DNA of 64,000 bases, from NCBI RefSeq assembly GCF_003050705.1, contig NZ_QAOG01000002.1, positions 706,889 to 770,888 of the forward strand. The letters run 5' to 3'. Positions 35,730 through 44,862 of the stretch are shown piece by piece; position 1 is the first letter of the stretch; every line of letters starts with the position of its first letter. The position numbers and the translations under genes are program-made. Source of the DNA: Sphingomonas aurantiaca (lineage in GTDB: Bacteria > Pseudomonadota > Alphaproteobacteria > Sphingomonadales > Sphingomonadaceae). The notes under the pieces are model-generated. The model saw nothing but the letters and a program-made list of their open reading frames with translations, was not told the origin of the DNA and did no database searches.

Positions 35730-37685
35730 ATGACCGACCCTTGCCAGTGCGGCCCCTCGCGTCGTCATGTCCTGACCGGCGTTGGCAAGGCGGCGTTGCT
35801 CACGGGCATGCTGGCCGGGTCTGCGGGAACCTATGCCGCAGCGCCCGACGCTGCCCCGCGGATCCCGGTCGCGGCGCTCAAGCCCTTCGACCTGGCCGAC
35901 GTGACGCTGGGCGAGGGGCCGTTCCTGCAGGCGGAGCGCAAGACGTCAGCCTATCTGCTCTCGCTCGAACCCGACCGGATGCTGCACAATTTTCGCGTGA
36001 ATGCCGGGTTGCCGCCCAAGGCCAGCGTCTATGGCGGCTGGGAGTCGGATCCGGTCTGGGCGGACATCAACTGCCAGGGGCATACGCTCGGCCATTATCT
36101 GTCCGCCTGTGCGCTCGCCTATCGCTCGACGGGGGACCGGCGGTTCAAGGCGAGGATCGAGCATATCGCGCGCGAGCTCGCCGCGTGCCAGGCGGCGTCG
36201 GGTAGCGGGCTGGTCTGCGCGTTTCCCGACGGCGCCGCCGTGGTGGCGGCGCATCTGCGCGGCGCGCCGATCACCGGGGTTCCCTGGTACACGCTGCACA
36301 AGGTCTTTGCGGGGCTTCGCGATGCCACGCTGCTCGCGGACAGCGACACTGCGCGCGCCGTCCTGCTGCGGCTTGCCGACTGGGCGGTGGTCGCGAGCCG
36401 GCCGCTCGACGCGGCGCAGTTCGAGACGATGCTCGATACCGAGCATGGCGGCATGAACGAGGTGTTCGCGGACCTGTACGCGATGACCGGCAGCGCCGAC
36501 TACGCCGTCATGGCGGAGCGGTTTTCGCACAAGGCGATCCTCGCGCCGCTGGCGCGGAGCCGCGATCATCTCGACGGGCTGCACGCCAATACGCAGGTGC
36601 CCAAGGTCATCGGCTTCCAGCGCGTGTGGGAGATCACGGGGAAGCCCGACTATCGCGACGCCGCTGCGTTCTTCTGGAGGACGGTGGCGCTGACCCGGTC
36701 GTTCGCGACCGGCGGGCATGGCGACAACGAGCATTTCTTTCCGGTCGCGGATTTTGCCAGCCACGTCTTCTCGGCAAAGGGATCCGAGACCTGCTGCCAG
36801 CACAACATGCTGAAGCTCACGCGCGCGCTGTTCCTGCACGATCCGCAGGCGCATTATGCCGATTATTACGAGCGGACGCTGTATAACGGCATTCTCGCGT
36901 CGCAGGATCCGGATACGGGCATGGCGACCTATTTCCAGGGCGCGCGGCCCGGCTATATGAAGCTGTATCACACCCCCGAAACGGCATTCTGGTGCTGCAC
37001 CGGCACGGGGATGGAGAACCACGTCAAATATCGCGATTCGCTCTATTTCCACGACGATCGCGCGCTGTACGTCAACGCGTTCGTGCCCTCGGCCGTCCGG
37101 TGGAGGGACCGCGAAATGGTGCTGACGCAGACGACGACGTTCCCCGATGAGCCCGTGACGCGGCTGCGCTGGACGGTGAAGCGACCGACCGACGTCGTGC
37201 TCAAGCTGCGGCATCCCGGCTGGAGCCGTGCGGCGATCGTGCTGGTCAACAGGGTCGAGGTGCTGCGGTCGACCGCGCCCGGCCGTTACCTCGATATTGC
37301 GCGCGTCTGGCGGAACGACGATGTGGTGGAACTCCGCCTGGACATGCATCCGGTCGCCGAGCGCTTGCCGGGGGCGCCCAATATCGTCGCGTTCACGGTG
37401 GGGCCGCTAGTGCTGGCGGGCGCGTTCGGGCGGGGCGGGCTGGCGCCCGGTTCGGACATCATCGTCAACGAACGCAAATATGGCGAGTATAATGCGGAGC
37501 CGTTCGCGGCGCCCAAGCTGGCGGGCGATCCGGAGACGCTGGCCGGCGCGATCCGCGCGGGCGACCGGCCGCTCGAGTTCACCATCCCCTCTGCCAGTGG
37601 CCAGCCGGTGCGGCTGATCCCGTATCACCGCATCGCGCATGACCGCTACGCGACCTATTGGGACGTCGCGCCCGCGGCGACTTGA
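35730..37685 (+). CDS. GH127-type glycoside hydrolase (DUF1680, beta-L-arabinofuranosidase family), Tat-exported
   Basis: 651 residues. The N-terminus has a twin-arginine signal (SRRHVLTGVGKAALLTGMLAG). The fold is the (alpha/alpha)6 barrel of DUF1680: YGGWESDPVWADINCQGHTLGHYLSACALAYRSTGD, WYTLHKVFAGLRDA, HGGMNEVFADLYAMTG, HANTQVPKVIGFQRVWEITG. The zinc-cysteine active site is preserved: Glu353 and Cys355 in GSETCCQHNMLK, and Cys422/Cys423 in FWCCTGTGMENH, matching Glu338, Cys340, Cys417 and Cys418 of Bifidobacterium HypBA1. The substrate is probably a beta-L-arabinofuranoside or other plant-wall residue. A 55-nt gap separates it from pnuT, and its own regulator is not visible. GH146 is a sister possibility. 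Confidence 0.88.
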   Translation: MTDPCQCGPSRRHVLTGVGKAALLTGMLAGSAGTYAAAPDAAPRIPVAALKPFDLADVTLGEGPFLQAERKTSAYLLSLEPDRMLHNFRVNAGLPPKASVYGGWESDPVWADINCQGHTLGHYLSACALAYRSTGDRRFKARIEHIARELAACQAASGSGLVCAFPDGAAVVAAHLRGAPITGVPWYTLHKVFAGLRDATLLADSDTARAVLLRLADWAVVASRPLDAAQFETMLDTEHGGMNEVFADLYAMTGSADYAVMAERFSHKAILAPLARSRDHLDGLHANTQVPKVIGFQRVWEITGKPDYRDAAAFFWRTVALTRSFATGGHGDNEHFFPVADFASHVFSAKGSETCCQHNMLKLTRALFLHDPQAHYADYYERTLYNGILASQDPDTGMATYFQGARPGYMKLYHTPETAFWCCTGTGMENHVKYRDSLYFHDDRALYVNAFVPSAVRWRDREMVLTQTTTFPDEPVTRLRWTVKRPTDVVLKLRHPGWSRAAIVLVNRVEVLRSTAPGRYLDIARVWRNDDVVELRLDMHPVAERLPGAPNIVAFTVGPLVLAGAFGRGGLAPGSDIIVNERKYGEYNAEPFAAPKLAGDPETLAGAIRAGDRPLEFTIPSASGQPVRLIPYHRIAHDRYATYWDVAPAAT

Positions 37686-37716
37686 TCTCCCGCGGCGGAC
37701 CGGCTGGATCACAATA

Positions 37717-37729
37717 TTACGCTACGTAA
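37717..37729. promoter_or_regulatory. Possible operator TTACG-CTA-CGTAA upstream of receptor gene
   Basis: A short inverted repeat in the 133-nt gap between the GH127 gene and the receptor gene, about 90 nt before the receptor start, in locally AT-rich DNA. Too short to be sure. Confidence 0.3.
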
Positions 37730-37818
37730 CGCGACTGTCTTGGAACGTTCGTCCAAATGACGCGGATGAGACCTAGTGGCGCCGGGAGTGGCGGCGTTGC
37801 CACCGGGGAATATCATCG

Positions 37819-40497
37819 ATGCATATGGGTAAAGGTCTGTTGCTGGCCTCGGTTTCGCTTGTTCTGACATCCGGCGGCATCGCCGCGCAAGCGCAGGATC
37901 GCCCCACGACGACCCCAGCGACGTCCGCTCCCGCTCCCGGCACGACCGCGACGACCGACGAGACTGGCGAGATCGTCGTCACGGGCAGCTACGCCCGCAG
38001 CCTGCGCGCCGCGACCGAGACCAAGCGTCTCGCGGCGTACGGCGTCGACTCGATCAGCTCGACCGACATCGGAAAGTTCCCGACGCAGAACGTCGCCGAG
38101 GCGCTGCAGATGATCCCGGGCGTGACGATCACGCGACCGCGCGGCGAGGGGCTGTATGTCAGCGTGCGCGGGCTGGGGCCGCAGTTCCAGAGCACGTTGC
38201 TCAACGGCAGCACGGTCGCGCTGAACGACCTGATCGAGAATGGCGGCGCGAACGGCCGCCAGTTCCGGTTCGAGATGCTGCCCGCCGAGTTCACCTCGAG
38301 CATCGACGTCGTCAAGACGCCGACCGCCAACATGACCGAGGGCGCGCTGGGCGGCAATATCGACGTCAAGACGTTCCACCCGCTCGACGTCGGCAACAAG
38401 ACGACGCTCAACCTGCGCGGCACCTATACGAGCCAGACCGACAAGGTGAAGCCGAACGCGACGGTCATCACCAGCGCGACCAACGCCAGCGGCACGTTCG
38501 GCATCCTGGCGGGCGCGCAATATTGGCAGAAGGCGGTCCGCAACGATCGTTTCCTGAACTTCGGGTGGAACCTCAACAAGTTCACCGCTCCCGCCTCGGG
38601 CGGGCTCGCCGCCGGTCTCTACACGCCGACTCGCACGCGGCCGACGATCGAGACGGAGGATCGCAAGCGCATCTCGGGCATGGTGTCGGCGCAGTGGAAG
38701 CCGAACGCCGAGTTCGAGACGACGCTCGACATTCTCGCGACCCGGCTCGACGTCGCCTATGACGAGTTCGGGCTCGATATCTATCCCGACGATGCGAGCG
38801 TCGCGGGGCATCGCCCGGTGATCGTCCCCGGCAGCGTCAAGCTCGACGGCGATACGGTGGTCGCCGCGACGATCAACGACGTGCGTTTCATGGCGTCGCG
38901 CGAATACAGCCTCAACCGCCACGACCTGCTCAACATCGGGCTGCGGCAGACCTGGGATTCGGATGCCTGGCATGCGTCGGGCGCGGTGAACTGGTCGAGC
39001 GCGCACAGCTATCACCCGAACTACAACGAGGGCACGGTACGCAGCCGCGCGATGTTCTTCGCGCCGCTCACCTATGACGGATCGGCCGGGTACAAGACGA
39101 TCCCGACCTTCACGACGCCGGTCGACGCGACCAATCCCGCCAATTACCAGCTATACCAGTTCAACATCGCGCCGAAGGACAGCAAGGACTGGGACTTCTA
39201 CACGCGCGCCGACCTGTCGCATGATTTCGACGGGTTCGTCACCAAGCTGGCGGCGGGGGGCGAATATCACTGGCGCAAGCGCGACTATTTCCGCCGCGAC
39301 TTCAACGTCACCCCGGCCGCCAACACGCCGCTGTCGTCGCTGGGGTCGGGCGCCTACGAACAGCTGCCGTACGACGATTTCCTGAAAGGCGTGGCGGGCA
39401 ACACGATACGCCAGTTCCTCGTCCCCGTGACGCAGGCCTATCTCGACGCGTTCTTCACGCCGGCGGTCCAGGGATCGCCGCTGACCGCGGGCGATCTGCG
39501 CTCGTCGTTCGTCGTGAAGGAGAAGATCTGGGGCGCCTATGCCCGCGCCGATTACGGCTTCGACGTCGGCGCGGTGCCGGTCACGGGCAATATCGGCGTC
39601 CGCTACGTCCATACCGATCAGGTCGCGAGCGGGACGTTGACGACGGGCAACGTCGCGACGCCGGCCAGTTTTCCCAAGACGTTCAACAACTGGCTGCCGA
39701 GCTTCAACCTGCGCGCCGAGCTGACGCACGACCTGGTCGGGCGCCTCGCTGCGAGCCGGGTTCTCACGCGCCCCAACGTCACCGACAGCGCACCGCGGAT
39801 CACCGTGTCGACCGACGCGCCGACCGCGAGCGGCGGCAACCCGCAGCTGGTGCCGTTCCTCGCCACGCAGTTCGACGGATCGCTCGAATGGTATTTCAAC
39901 CGCGCGGGGTCGCTGACGGGTGCGGTGTTCTACAAGGCGATGGACGATTACATCACGCAGCAGAACGTCAATATCGACATCCCCGGTCGCGGCACGGTGC
40001 TGCTGTCGACGCAGGTGAACGGCGGCGACGCGAAGGTCTACGGCGTCGAGGCGGCGTATAACCAGGTGCTCACCTTCCTGCCCGCACCGTTCGACGGGCT
40101 CGGTGTGCAGGCGTCCTATACGCACACCTCGGTCAAGGCGAGCTACACGGCGGGCGCGCGGCCGATCCGCGACGAGCTGATCGGGCTGTCGAAGAACAGC
40201 GCCAACATCACCGGCTTCTACGAGAAGGGGCCGATCTCGACCCGGCTGTCCTATGTGTGGCGCGACCGGTATCTGTCGGGCACCGGCAGCACGACGCAGG
40301 CGCCGGTCTATACCGCGCCGTTCGGATCGCTCGACGGCAACATCTCGGTCAAGGCGAGCGATCGGGTGACGGTCAGCCTGGAGGCGATCAACCTGTCGGG
40401 CGCGCATCTCTACACCTATAACGACAAGGACGTGCGGTTCGGCGAGATCAACTATTGGGGCCGGACCGTGTTGTTCGGCGTGCGGGCGGAATTCTGA
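37819..40497 (+). CDS. TonB-dependent receptor (CirA-like), coupled to a phospholipase C gene
   Basis: 892-residue outer-membrane receptor. Signal peptide GLLLASVSLVLTSGGIAAQAQ, TonB-box region TGEIVVTGSYARSLRAATETKR, plug IGKFPTQNVAEALQMIPGVTITRPRGEGLYVSVRGLGPQFQSTLLNGST and FTSSIDVVKTPTANMTEGALGGNIDVKTFHPLD. The barrel ends WGRTVLFGVRAEF. This plug type is expanded in sphingomonads and Caulobacter. The stop overlaps the start of the phospholipase gene by 1 nt, so receptor and enzyme form an operon and the substrate may be a product of the enzyme, such as inositol phosphates or glycerophosphoinositol (inference). ATG at 37819 or 37825. Confidence 0.9.
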   Translation: MHMGKGLLLASVSLVLTSGGIAAQAQDRPTTTPATSAPAPGTTATTDETGEIVVTGSYARSLRAATETKRLAAYGVDSISSTDIGKFPTQNVAEALQMIPGVTITRPRGEGLYVSVRGLGPQFQSTLLNGSTVALNDLIENGGANGRQFRFEMLPAEFTSSIDVVKTPTANMTEGALGGNIDVKTFHPLDVGNKTTLNLRGTYTSQTDKVKPNATVITSATNASGTFGILAGAQYWQKAVRNDRFLNFGWNLNKFTAPASGGLAAGLYTPTRTRPTIETEDRKRISGMVSAQWKPNAEFETTLDILATRLDVAYDEFGLDIYPDDASVAGHRPVIVPGSVKLDGDTVVAATINDVRFMASREYSLNRHDLLNIGLRQTWDSDAWHASGAVNWSSAHSYHPNYNEGTVRSRAMFFAPLTYDGSAGYKTIPTFTTPVDATNPANYQLYQFNIAPKDSKDWDFYTRADLSHDFDGFVTKLAAGGEYHWRKRDYFRRDFNVTPAANTPLSSLGSGAYEQLPYDDFLKGVAGNTIRQFLVPVTQAYLDAFFTPAVQGSPLTAGDLRSSFVVKEKIWGAYARADYGFDVGAVPVTGNIGVRYVHTDQVASGTLTTGNVATPASFPKTFNNWLPSFNLRAELTHDLVGRLAASRVLTRPNVTDSAPRITVSTDAPTASGGNPQLVPFLATQFDGSLEWYFNRAGSLTGAVFYKAMDDYITQQNVNIDIPGRGTVLLSTQVNGGDAKVYGVEAAYNQVLTFLPAPFDGLGVQASYTHTSVKASYTAGARPIRDELIGLSKNSANITGFYEKGPISTRLSYVWRDRYLSGTGSTTQAPVYTAPFGSLDGNISVKASDRVTVSLEAINLSGAHLYTYNDKDVRFGEINYWGRTVLFGVRAEF

Positions 40498-41606
40498 TGC
40501 GGATCGCACGTCTCGCGCTGCTCGCCGCGCTGTCGATCGGCGGCGCGACCCAGGCTGCCAAACCCGATCGCGCGCCGGCCCGGATGAACGAGGTCCAGGT
40601 CGTCGGTTCGCACAACAGCTTCAAGGCCAGGATCCCGGATGCGGTGATGGCCGAGCTCAGGCGGCGCGATCCGAAGACCGCGGCGGCGCTCGATTATTAT
40701 CATCTGCCGCTGGACGCGCAGCTCGACCGCGGCGTGCGGCAGATCGAGATCGACGTCTTCGCCGATCCCAAGGGCGGGCGCTATGCCGATCCGAAGGGCG
40801 AACGGCTCGCGCAGGCGGCAGGCGAGACGACCGCGTTCGACCGGGCGGCGATGCTGCGACCGGGGTACAAGGTGTTCCACGTCCCCGACATCGATTACAT
40901 CTCGACCTGCGTCACGCTGCGGCGGTGCCTCGGCGTGGTCGATGCGTGGTCGCGCGCACATCCGCGGCACCTGCCGATCATGATCACGATCAACGCCGCC
41001 GATACGCAGGCCTCGGCGCAGGTCGCGGCGCCGTTGCCGCTCGACGATGGAGCGCTGCTCGACTCGCTGGACCGCGAGATCCGGCAGGCGATACCGGGGC
41101 GGCGGCTGATCGTTCCGGACGAGGTCCGGGGCAGGGCGGCAACGCTGTCCGCCGCAGTCCACGAGTCCGGATGGCCGACGCTGGAGGCCGCACGGGGGCG
41201 GATCTACGTCCTGTTCGACGTCCGTCCCGCGGTCTCGAATGTCTATCGTGCGGGGCATCCATCGCTGCGCGGGCGCGCGATGTTCGGCTGGTATCCCGAT
41301 GGCGAGCCCGAAAGCGCGATCCAGATCGTCCAGGATCCGCTGGTCGACGCCGCCAGGATCCGCGCCTGGGTGAAGGCCGGCGTGATCGTCCGGACGCGGA
41401 CCGATGCCAACACCGTCGAAGCGCGCACGCACGACCTGACCAAGGCGAAGGCGGCGGCGGACAGCGGCGCGCAGGCGGTCAGCACCGATTATTATCCGGG
41501 CGCACCCGATCCGCAGGCGTTCGGCTTCGCGGTCACGCTGCCCGGTGGTGCGATGGCGCGGTGCAACCCGGTACTGGTGGCGACGCCGTGCTCGGTCGCA
41601 CCCTGA
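40497..41606 (+). CDS. Ca2+-dependent phosphoinositide-specific phospholipase C-like protein, exported
   Basis: 369 residues with a signal peptide (LALLAALSIGGATQAA). PLC-type TIM-barrel features: NEVQVVGSHNSFKARIP with the first catalytic His, GVRQIEIDVFADPKGG with acidic Ca2+-ligand candidates, FHVPDIDYISTCVTLRRCL with the second His, HLPIMITINAAD, and late VRTRTDANTVEARTHDLTKAKAAADSGAQAVSTDYYPGA. This is the bacterial Ca2+-dependent phosphoinositide phospholipase C family (PI-PLC fold), usually 330-380 residues. The ATG overlaps the receptor TGA (TGATG). It would cleave phosphoinositides or related phosphodiesters in the periplasm or outside, feeding the receptor. Substrate not proven. Confidence 0.85.
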   Translation: MRIARLALLAALSIGGATQAAKPDRAPARMNEVQVVGSHNSFKARIPDAVMAELRRRDPKTAAALDYYHLPLDAQLDRGVRQIEIDVFADPKGGRYADPKGERLAQAAGETTAFDRAAMLRPGYKVFHVPDIDYISTCVTLRRCLGVVDAWSRAHPRHLPIMITINAADTQASAQVAAPLPLDDGALLDSLDREIRQAIPGRRLIVPDEVRGRAATLSAAVHESGWPTLEAARGRIYVLFDVRPAVSNVYRAGHPSLRGRAMFGWYPDGEPESAIQIVQDPLVDAARIRAWVKAGVIVRTRTDANTVEARTHDLTKAKAAADSGAQAVSTDYYPGAPDPQAFGFAVTLPGGAMARCNPVLVATPCSVAP

Positions 41607-41676
41607 CTGCCGCTGCCGCGCTCTCGCCACCCCTCCGATGACCGTCTAAGCGTCGGCGATCATGGAGGATGAACGC

Positions 41677-42033
41677 GTGACGGTCGAACTATACGGAATT
41701 CCGAACTGCGACACGATGAAGAAGGCGCGGACCTGGCTCGACGCGCACGGCGTCGCGTACGTCTTTCATGACTACAAGAAAGAGGGCGTCGCCGAGGATC
41801 GGCTGCGGCGTTGGGTTGGCATTGCCGGCTGGGAGGTGGTGCTCAACCGCAGCGGCACGACGTTCCGCAAGCTGCCCGAGTCCGAGCGCATCGATCTGGA
41901 CGCCGATCGTGCGGTCGCGCTGATGCTGGCGCAGCCGTCGATGATCAAGCGCCCGGTGCTCGAAGCGGGGGAGACGCTGCTGGTAGGCTTCACGCCCGAG
42001 CGGTATGACGCAGCGGGGCTGGGTCACGCTTGA
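41677..42033 (+). CDS. ArsC/Spx-family (YffB-like) protein
   Basis: 118-residue thioredoxin-fold protein of the arsenate reductase/Spx/YffB group. It begins VELYGIPNCDTMKKARTWLDAHGVAYVFHDYKKEGV: a single Cys in the PNCDT motif, rather than the ArsC HNPxC. Later PSMIKRPVLEAGETLLVGF is the conserved R-P segment. The pattern fits YffB/Spx-like glutathione-interacting proteins better than true arsenate reductase. GTG at 41677 was preferred because GGAGG (41664-41668) lies 8 nt upstream; that GGAGG is part of the other candidate start, ATG 41662. It ends 11 nt before the DUF427 gene, forming a two-gene operon. Confidence 0.85.
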   Translation: MTVELYGIPNCDTMKKARTWLDAHGVAYVFHDYKKEGVAEDRLRRWVGIAGWEVVLNRSGTTFRKLPESERIDLDADRAVALMLAQPSMIKRPVLEAGETLLVGFTPERYDAAGLGHA

Positions 42034-42044
42034 AGGAGATTGGA

Positions 42045-42326
42045 ATGCCTGTCGCTACATGGAATGGCCACGAGATCGCCCGGTCGGACGATACGGTCGT
42101 CGTCGAGGGCAATCATTATTTCCCCGCGGACAGCATCGATGCGGCGCTGCTGGAGGATAGCGCGACTCACTCGAACTGCCCGTGGAAGGGCGTCGCGAGT
42201 TACAAGACGCTGGTCGTCGACGGAAAGCGCAACGTCGATGCGGTCTGGTATTATCCCACGCCGAAATCCGCCGCGGCGGAGATCGAGGGACGCTATGCGT
42301 TCTGGAAGGGCGTGACGGTCGCCTAG
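42045..42326 (+). CDS. DUF427 family protein
   Basis: 93-residue conserved protein of unknown biochemical role. Family segments: ATWNGHEIARSDDTVVVEGNHYFPADSI, EDSATHSNCPWKGVASYKTLVVDGKRNVDAVWYYPTPKSAAAEI, RYAFWKGVTV. The H-S-x-C-P-W-K-G and W-Y-Y-P motifs are diagnostic of DUF427. The start at 42045 has AAGGAG at 42033-42038. Just downstream of the ArsC/Spx-like gene. Confidence 0.93.
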   Translation: MPVATWNGHEIARSDDTVVVEGNHYFPADSIDAALLEDSATHSNCPWKGVASYKTLVVDGKRNVDAVWYYPTPKSAAAEIEGRYAFWKGVTVA

Positions 42327-42342
42327 GCCGCTATCGGGCCGG

Positions 42343-42369
42343 CGATCCTCCCCACTCGAGGGAGGATCG
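42343..42369. repeat. Hairpin CGATCCTCCC / GGGAGGATCG
   Basis: A 10-bp perfect stem with a 7-base loop between the convergent DUF427 and metallopeptidase genes. Related to the hairpin at 6131-6154. Could act as a bidirectional transcript end, but lacks T-runs. Confidence 0.65.
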
Positions 42370-42379
42370 TCGGCTCAGA

Positions 42380-43291
42380 TCAGACCGCGCCCGAGAACGT
42401 GTCGCACTGCGCAGGGTCGCCACTGTCCAGCCCGCGCTTCAACCACGACTGGCGTTGCGCCGACGAGCCGTGCGTGAAGCTGTCGGGCACCACGCGGCCC
42501 TGCGATTGCTTCTGCAGCGTATCGTCGCCGATCGCCTGCGCGGCGGTCATGCCCTCCTCGATATCGCCTGCCTCGAGCCGCGACCGGTTCGCCGCCGCCC
42601 AGACGCCCGCATAGCAATCCGCCTGGAGTTCAAGCTTCACCGACAGCGCATTGCCCTCGGTCTCGCTGGCCTGGCGCTGCGCCTGCTGGACCTGTGCGTT
42701 GGTACCAAGCAGCTTCTGGATATGATGGCCGAACTCGTGCGCGATCACATAGTCCTGCGCGAAGTCGCCATTAGCCTTGAAGCGGGTCGAGAGCTCGTTG
42801 AAGAAGCTCGTGTCGAGATAGATGCCCTGGTCGGTCGGGCAATAAAACGGCCCCATCGCCGACTGCGCCGCGCCGCAACCCGATTGGCCGTTGCCGTCGA
42901 AGAAGACGAGCTTGGGTGCTTCGAAACGCTGGCCGTTCTTCTGGAAGATCGCCTCCCAGGTGTTGTCGGCCGAGCTGAACGCGTTGCACGCGGCCTTGCT
43001 CTCGGGCGTCAGGTTGCAGCTCGATGTCGTGTCGGTGCCCGCGCGGGGCGAACCGCTCTGCGTGGTGGGAGCGGAGGACTGGCCGCCACCGAGCAGGCCG
43101 CCGAGCCCGCCCATGCCGCCGAACACCGCCATCAGGATCAACACGACGACGATGCCGCCGCACCCGAAGCGGCTGCCGATCATCGGCAACAGCCCCATCA
43201 ACAGTCCGCCGCCTCCGCCAAAGCCGCCGCCGCCGCCCGAGCCGCGCTGGTCCTCGACGTTGATATTCGGATCGTAATCGTCGAGCCGCAT
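42380..43291 (-). CDS. ypfJ: YpfJ-type neutral zinc metallopeptidase
   Basis: 303 residues, predicted neutral zinc metallopeptidase family (E. coli YpfJ, 287 residues). The N-terminus is a Gly-rich stretch (DQRGSGGGGGFGGGGGLL), then one membrane segment (CGGIVVVLILMAVFGG), so the catalytic domain is outside the cytoplasm. HEFGHHIQKLLG (His185-Glu-x-x-His189) is the zinc motif. AQRQASETEGNALSVKLELQADCYAGVWA and the late DSFTHGSSAQRQSWLKRGLDSGDPAQCDTF are family hallmarks. Physiological substrate unknown. The ATG at 43291 starts MRLDDYDPNINVEDQRG, the usual family N-terminus. Divergent from the dehydrogenase gene. Confidence 0.93.
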   Translation of the reverse strand: MRLDDYDPNINVEDQRGSGGGGGFGGGGGLLMGLLPMIGSRFGCGGIVVVLILMAVFGGMGGLGGLLGGGQSSAPTTQSGSPRAGTDTTSSCNLTPESKAACNAFSSADNTWEAIFQKNGQRFEAPKLVFFDGNGQSGCGAAQSAMGPFYCPTDQGIYLDTSFFNELSTRFKANGDFAQDYVIAHEFGHHIQKLLGTNAQVQQAQRQASETEGNALSVKLELQADCYAGVWAAANRSRLEAGDIEEGMTAAQAIGDDTLQKQSQGRVVPDSFTHGSSAQRQSWLKRGLDSGDPAQCDTFSGAV

Positions 43292-43395
43292 GAAAATGCC
43301 CCTTTTCGTTTCTGCTTGGGAACGAAATGCGCAAGGTGGCGCTAGAGTTGCACGGCAGCACGATCAGCTGCGCCAAAGCGATGGGGGGAGTGCGC

Positions 43396-44181
43396 ATGTT
43401 CCTGAAGGGCAAGACCGCGGTCATCACCGGATCCACCTCGGGGATCGGACTGGCCTATGCCAGGGCGTTCGCGGCCGAGGGCGCCGCGGTGGTGCTCAAC
43501 GGCTTCGGCGATGCAGCGGCGATCGAGGCCGATCGCGCGGCGCTCGCGCGGACCAGCGGTGCGGCGGCGCTGTACGATCCGGCCGACATGACGAAGCCCG
43601 ATCAGATCGCCGCGATGGTCGCGCGCGCCGCGTCGGAAACCGGCAGCGTCGACATCGTCGTTAACAACGCCGGCATCCAGCATGTCGCCGGGATTGCCGA
43701 CTTCCCGATCGACCGCTTCGACGCGATCATCGCGATCAACCTGTCCTCGGCGTGGCACATGATGCGCGCGGCGGTGCCGCACATGCGCGCGGCGGGCTGG
43801 GGACGGATCATCTCGACCGCGTCCGCGCATTCGCTCGTCGCGAGCCCGAACAAGTCCGCCTATGTCATGGCCAAGCACGCGATCGCCGGGCTGACCAAGA
43901 CGATCGCGCTCGAGACCGCGACCGACGGCATCACCGTCAACTGCATCTCGCCCGGCTATGTCTGGACGCCGCTGGTCGAGAACCAGATCCCCGACACGAT
44001 GGCGGCGCGCGGCCTCACTCGCGATCAGGTGATGAACGACGTGCTGCTCGCGGCGCAACCGACCAAGGCGTTCGTCACGCCCGAGCAGGTCGCGGCGTTC
44101 GCGCTGTTCCTGTGCCGCGACGAGGCCAAGGCGATCACCGGCGCGAACCTGTCGATGGACGGTGGCTGGACGGCCGCCTGA
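43396..44181 (+). CDS. bdhA: 3-hydroxybutyrate dehydrogenase (SDR)
   Basis: NAD-dependent interconversion of D-3-hydroxybutyrate and acetoacetate, linking polyhydroxybutyrate turnover to acetyl-CoA. 261 residues. Rossmann motif TGSTSGIG (11-18), NNAG (90-93), catalytic Ser143 and Tyr156-x-x-x-Lys160 (SAYVMAKHAIAGLTK). The TVNCISPGYVWTPLVENQIPDTMAARGLTRDQV segment and the end GANLSMDGGWTAA are characteristic of BdhA rather than generic SDRs. The ATG at 43396 is preceded by GGGGGAG at good spacing; an upstream ATG at 43327 lacks one. Confidence 0.9.
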   Translation: MFLKGKTAVITGSTSGIGLAYARAFAAEGAAVVLNGFGDAAAIEADRAALARTSGAAALYDPADMTKPDQIAAMVARAASETGSVDIVVNNAGIQHVAGIADFPIDRFDAIIAINLSSAWHMMRAAVPHMRAAGWGRIISTASAHSLVASPNKSAYVMAKHAIAGLTKTIALETATDGITVNCISPGYVWTPLVENQIPDTMAARGLTRDQVMNDVLLAAQPTKAFVTPEQVAAFALFLCRDEAKAITGANLSMDGGWTAA

Positions 44182-44214
44182 ACACCCGCGTTTTTGTACA
44201 GAGGATCAGCGACG

Positions 44215-44862
44215 ATGCGGACCTGGCTGAAGACTGTAGCGGGCAAGAGGCTCGTGACGTACGGATCGATCGCCGTCGCCATCGGCTCGGTCGGGGCCGC
44301 GCCTGCTTCCGCTCGCGATAGTCGCGACCGCGACATGAACTGGCGCCGCGCCGCGACCGAGGCGGATCGTGGCCGGCTGCGGGGCTGGCGTGCGGCGTGG
44401 GTCGCGGCGCTGCCGCAGGTCGATCCACGCGAGATCGCGCGCGATCCGGTGCTGTTCAACCCCGATCGCTCGCTCGTCGATCCGTTGCCGCCGGAGGGTG
44501 CCTATCGGTGCCGGACGTTCAAGCTCGGCGCGCGTTCGGGAATCGGCCCGACCTTCATGGCGTCGGGCTGGTTCGCCTGCCGGATCGGTACGGCGCAAGG
44601 CGAGTCGGTGGTCAGCCTGACCAAGCTCGACGGGTCGCAGCGTCCGGTCGGCACGATCTATCCCGACACCGATGCGCGCGCGATCTTCCTCGGGACGATG
44701 CAGCTCGGCGATGAAAAGCGGCCGATGTCGTATGGCCGCGATGCGAACCGCGACATGGCGGGGTTGATCGAGCGGATCGCCGAGCGGCGCTGGCGAGTCG
44801 TGCTACCCTATCCGCGCTTCGAATCGGTGCTCGACGTGGTCGAGCTCGTCCCCGCGGATTAG
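44215..44862 (+). CDS. DUF4893 family exported protein
   Basis: 215 residues with an N-terminal signal-like segment (LVTYGSIAVAIGSVGAAPASA). The body DMNWRRAATEADRGRLRGWRAAWVAALPQ, YRCRTFKLGARSG, FMASGWFACRIG, LTKLDGSQRPVGTIYPDTDARAIFLGTMQLGDEKRPMSYGRDANRDMAGLIERIAERRWRVVLPYPRFESVLDVVELVP is the DUF4893 pattern seen mainly in sphingomonads. Function unknown. The start at 44215 has GAGG about 10 nt upstream. It ends overlapping the convergent gene by 4 nt. Confidence 0.8.
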   Translation: MRTWLKTVAGKRLVTYGSIAVAIGSVGAAPASARDSRDRDMNWRRAATEADRGRLRGWRAAWVAALPQVDPREIARDPVLFNPDRSLVDPLPPEGAYRCRTFKLGARSGIGPTFMASGWFACRIGTAQGESVVSLTKLDGSQRPVGTIYPDTDARAIFLGTMQLGDEKRPMSYGRDANRDMAGLIERIAERRWRVVLPYPRFESVLDVVELVPAD

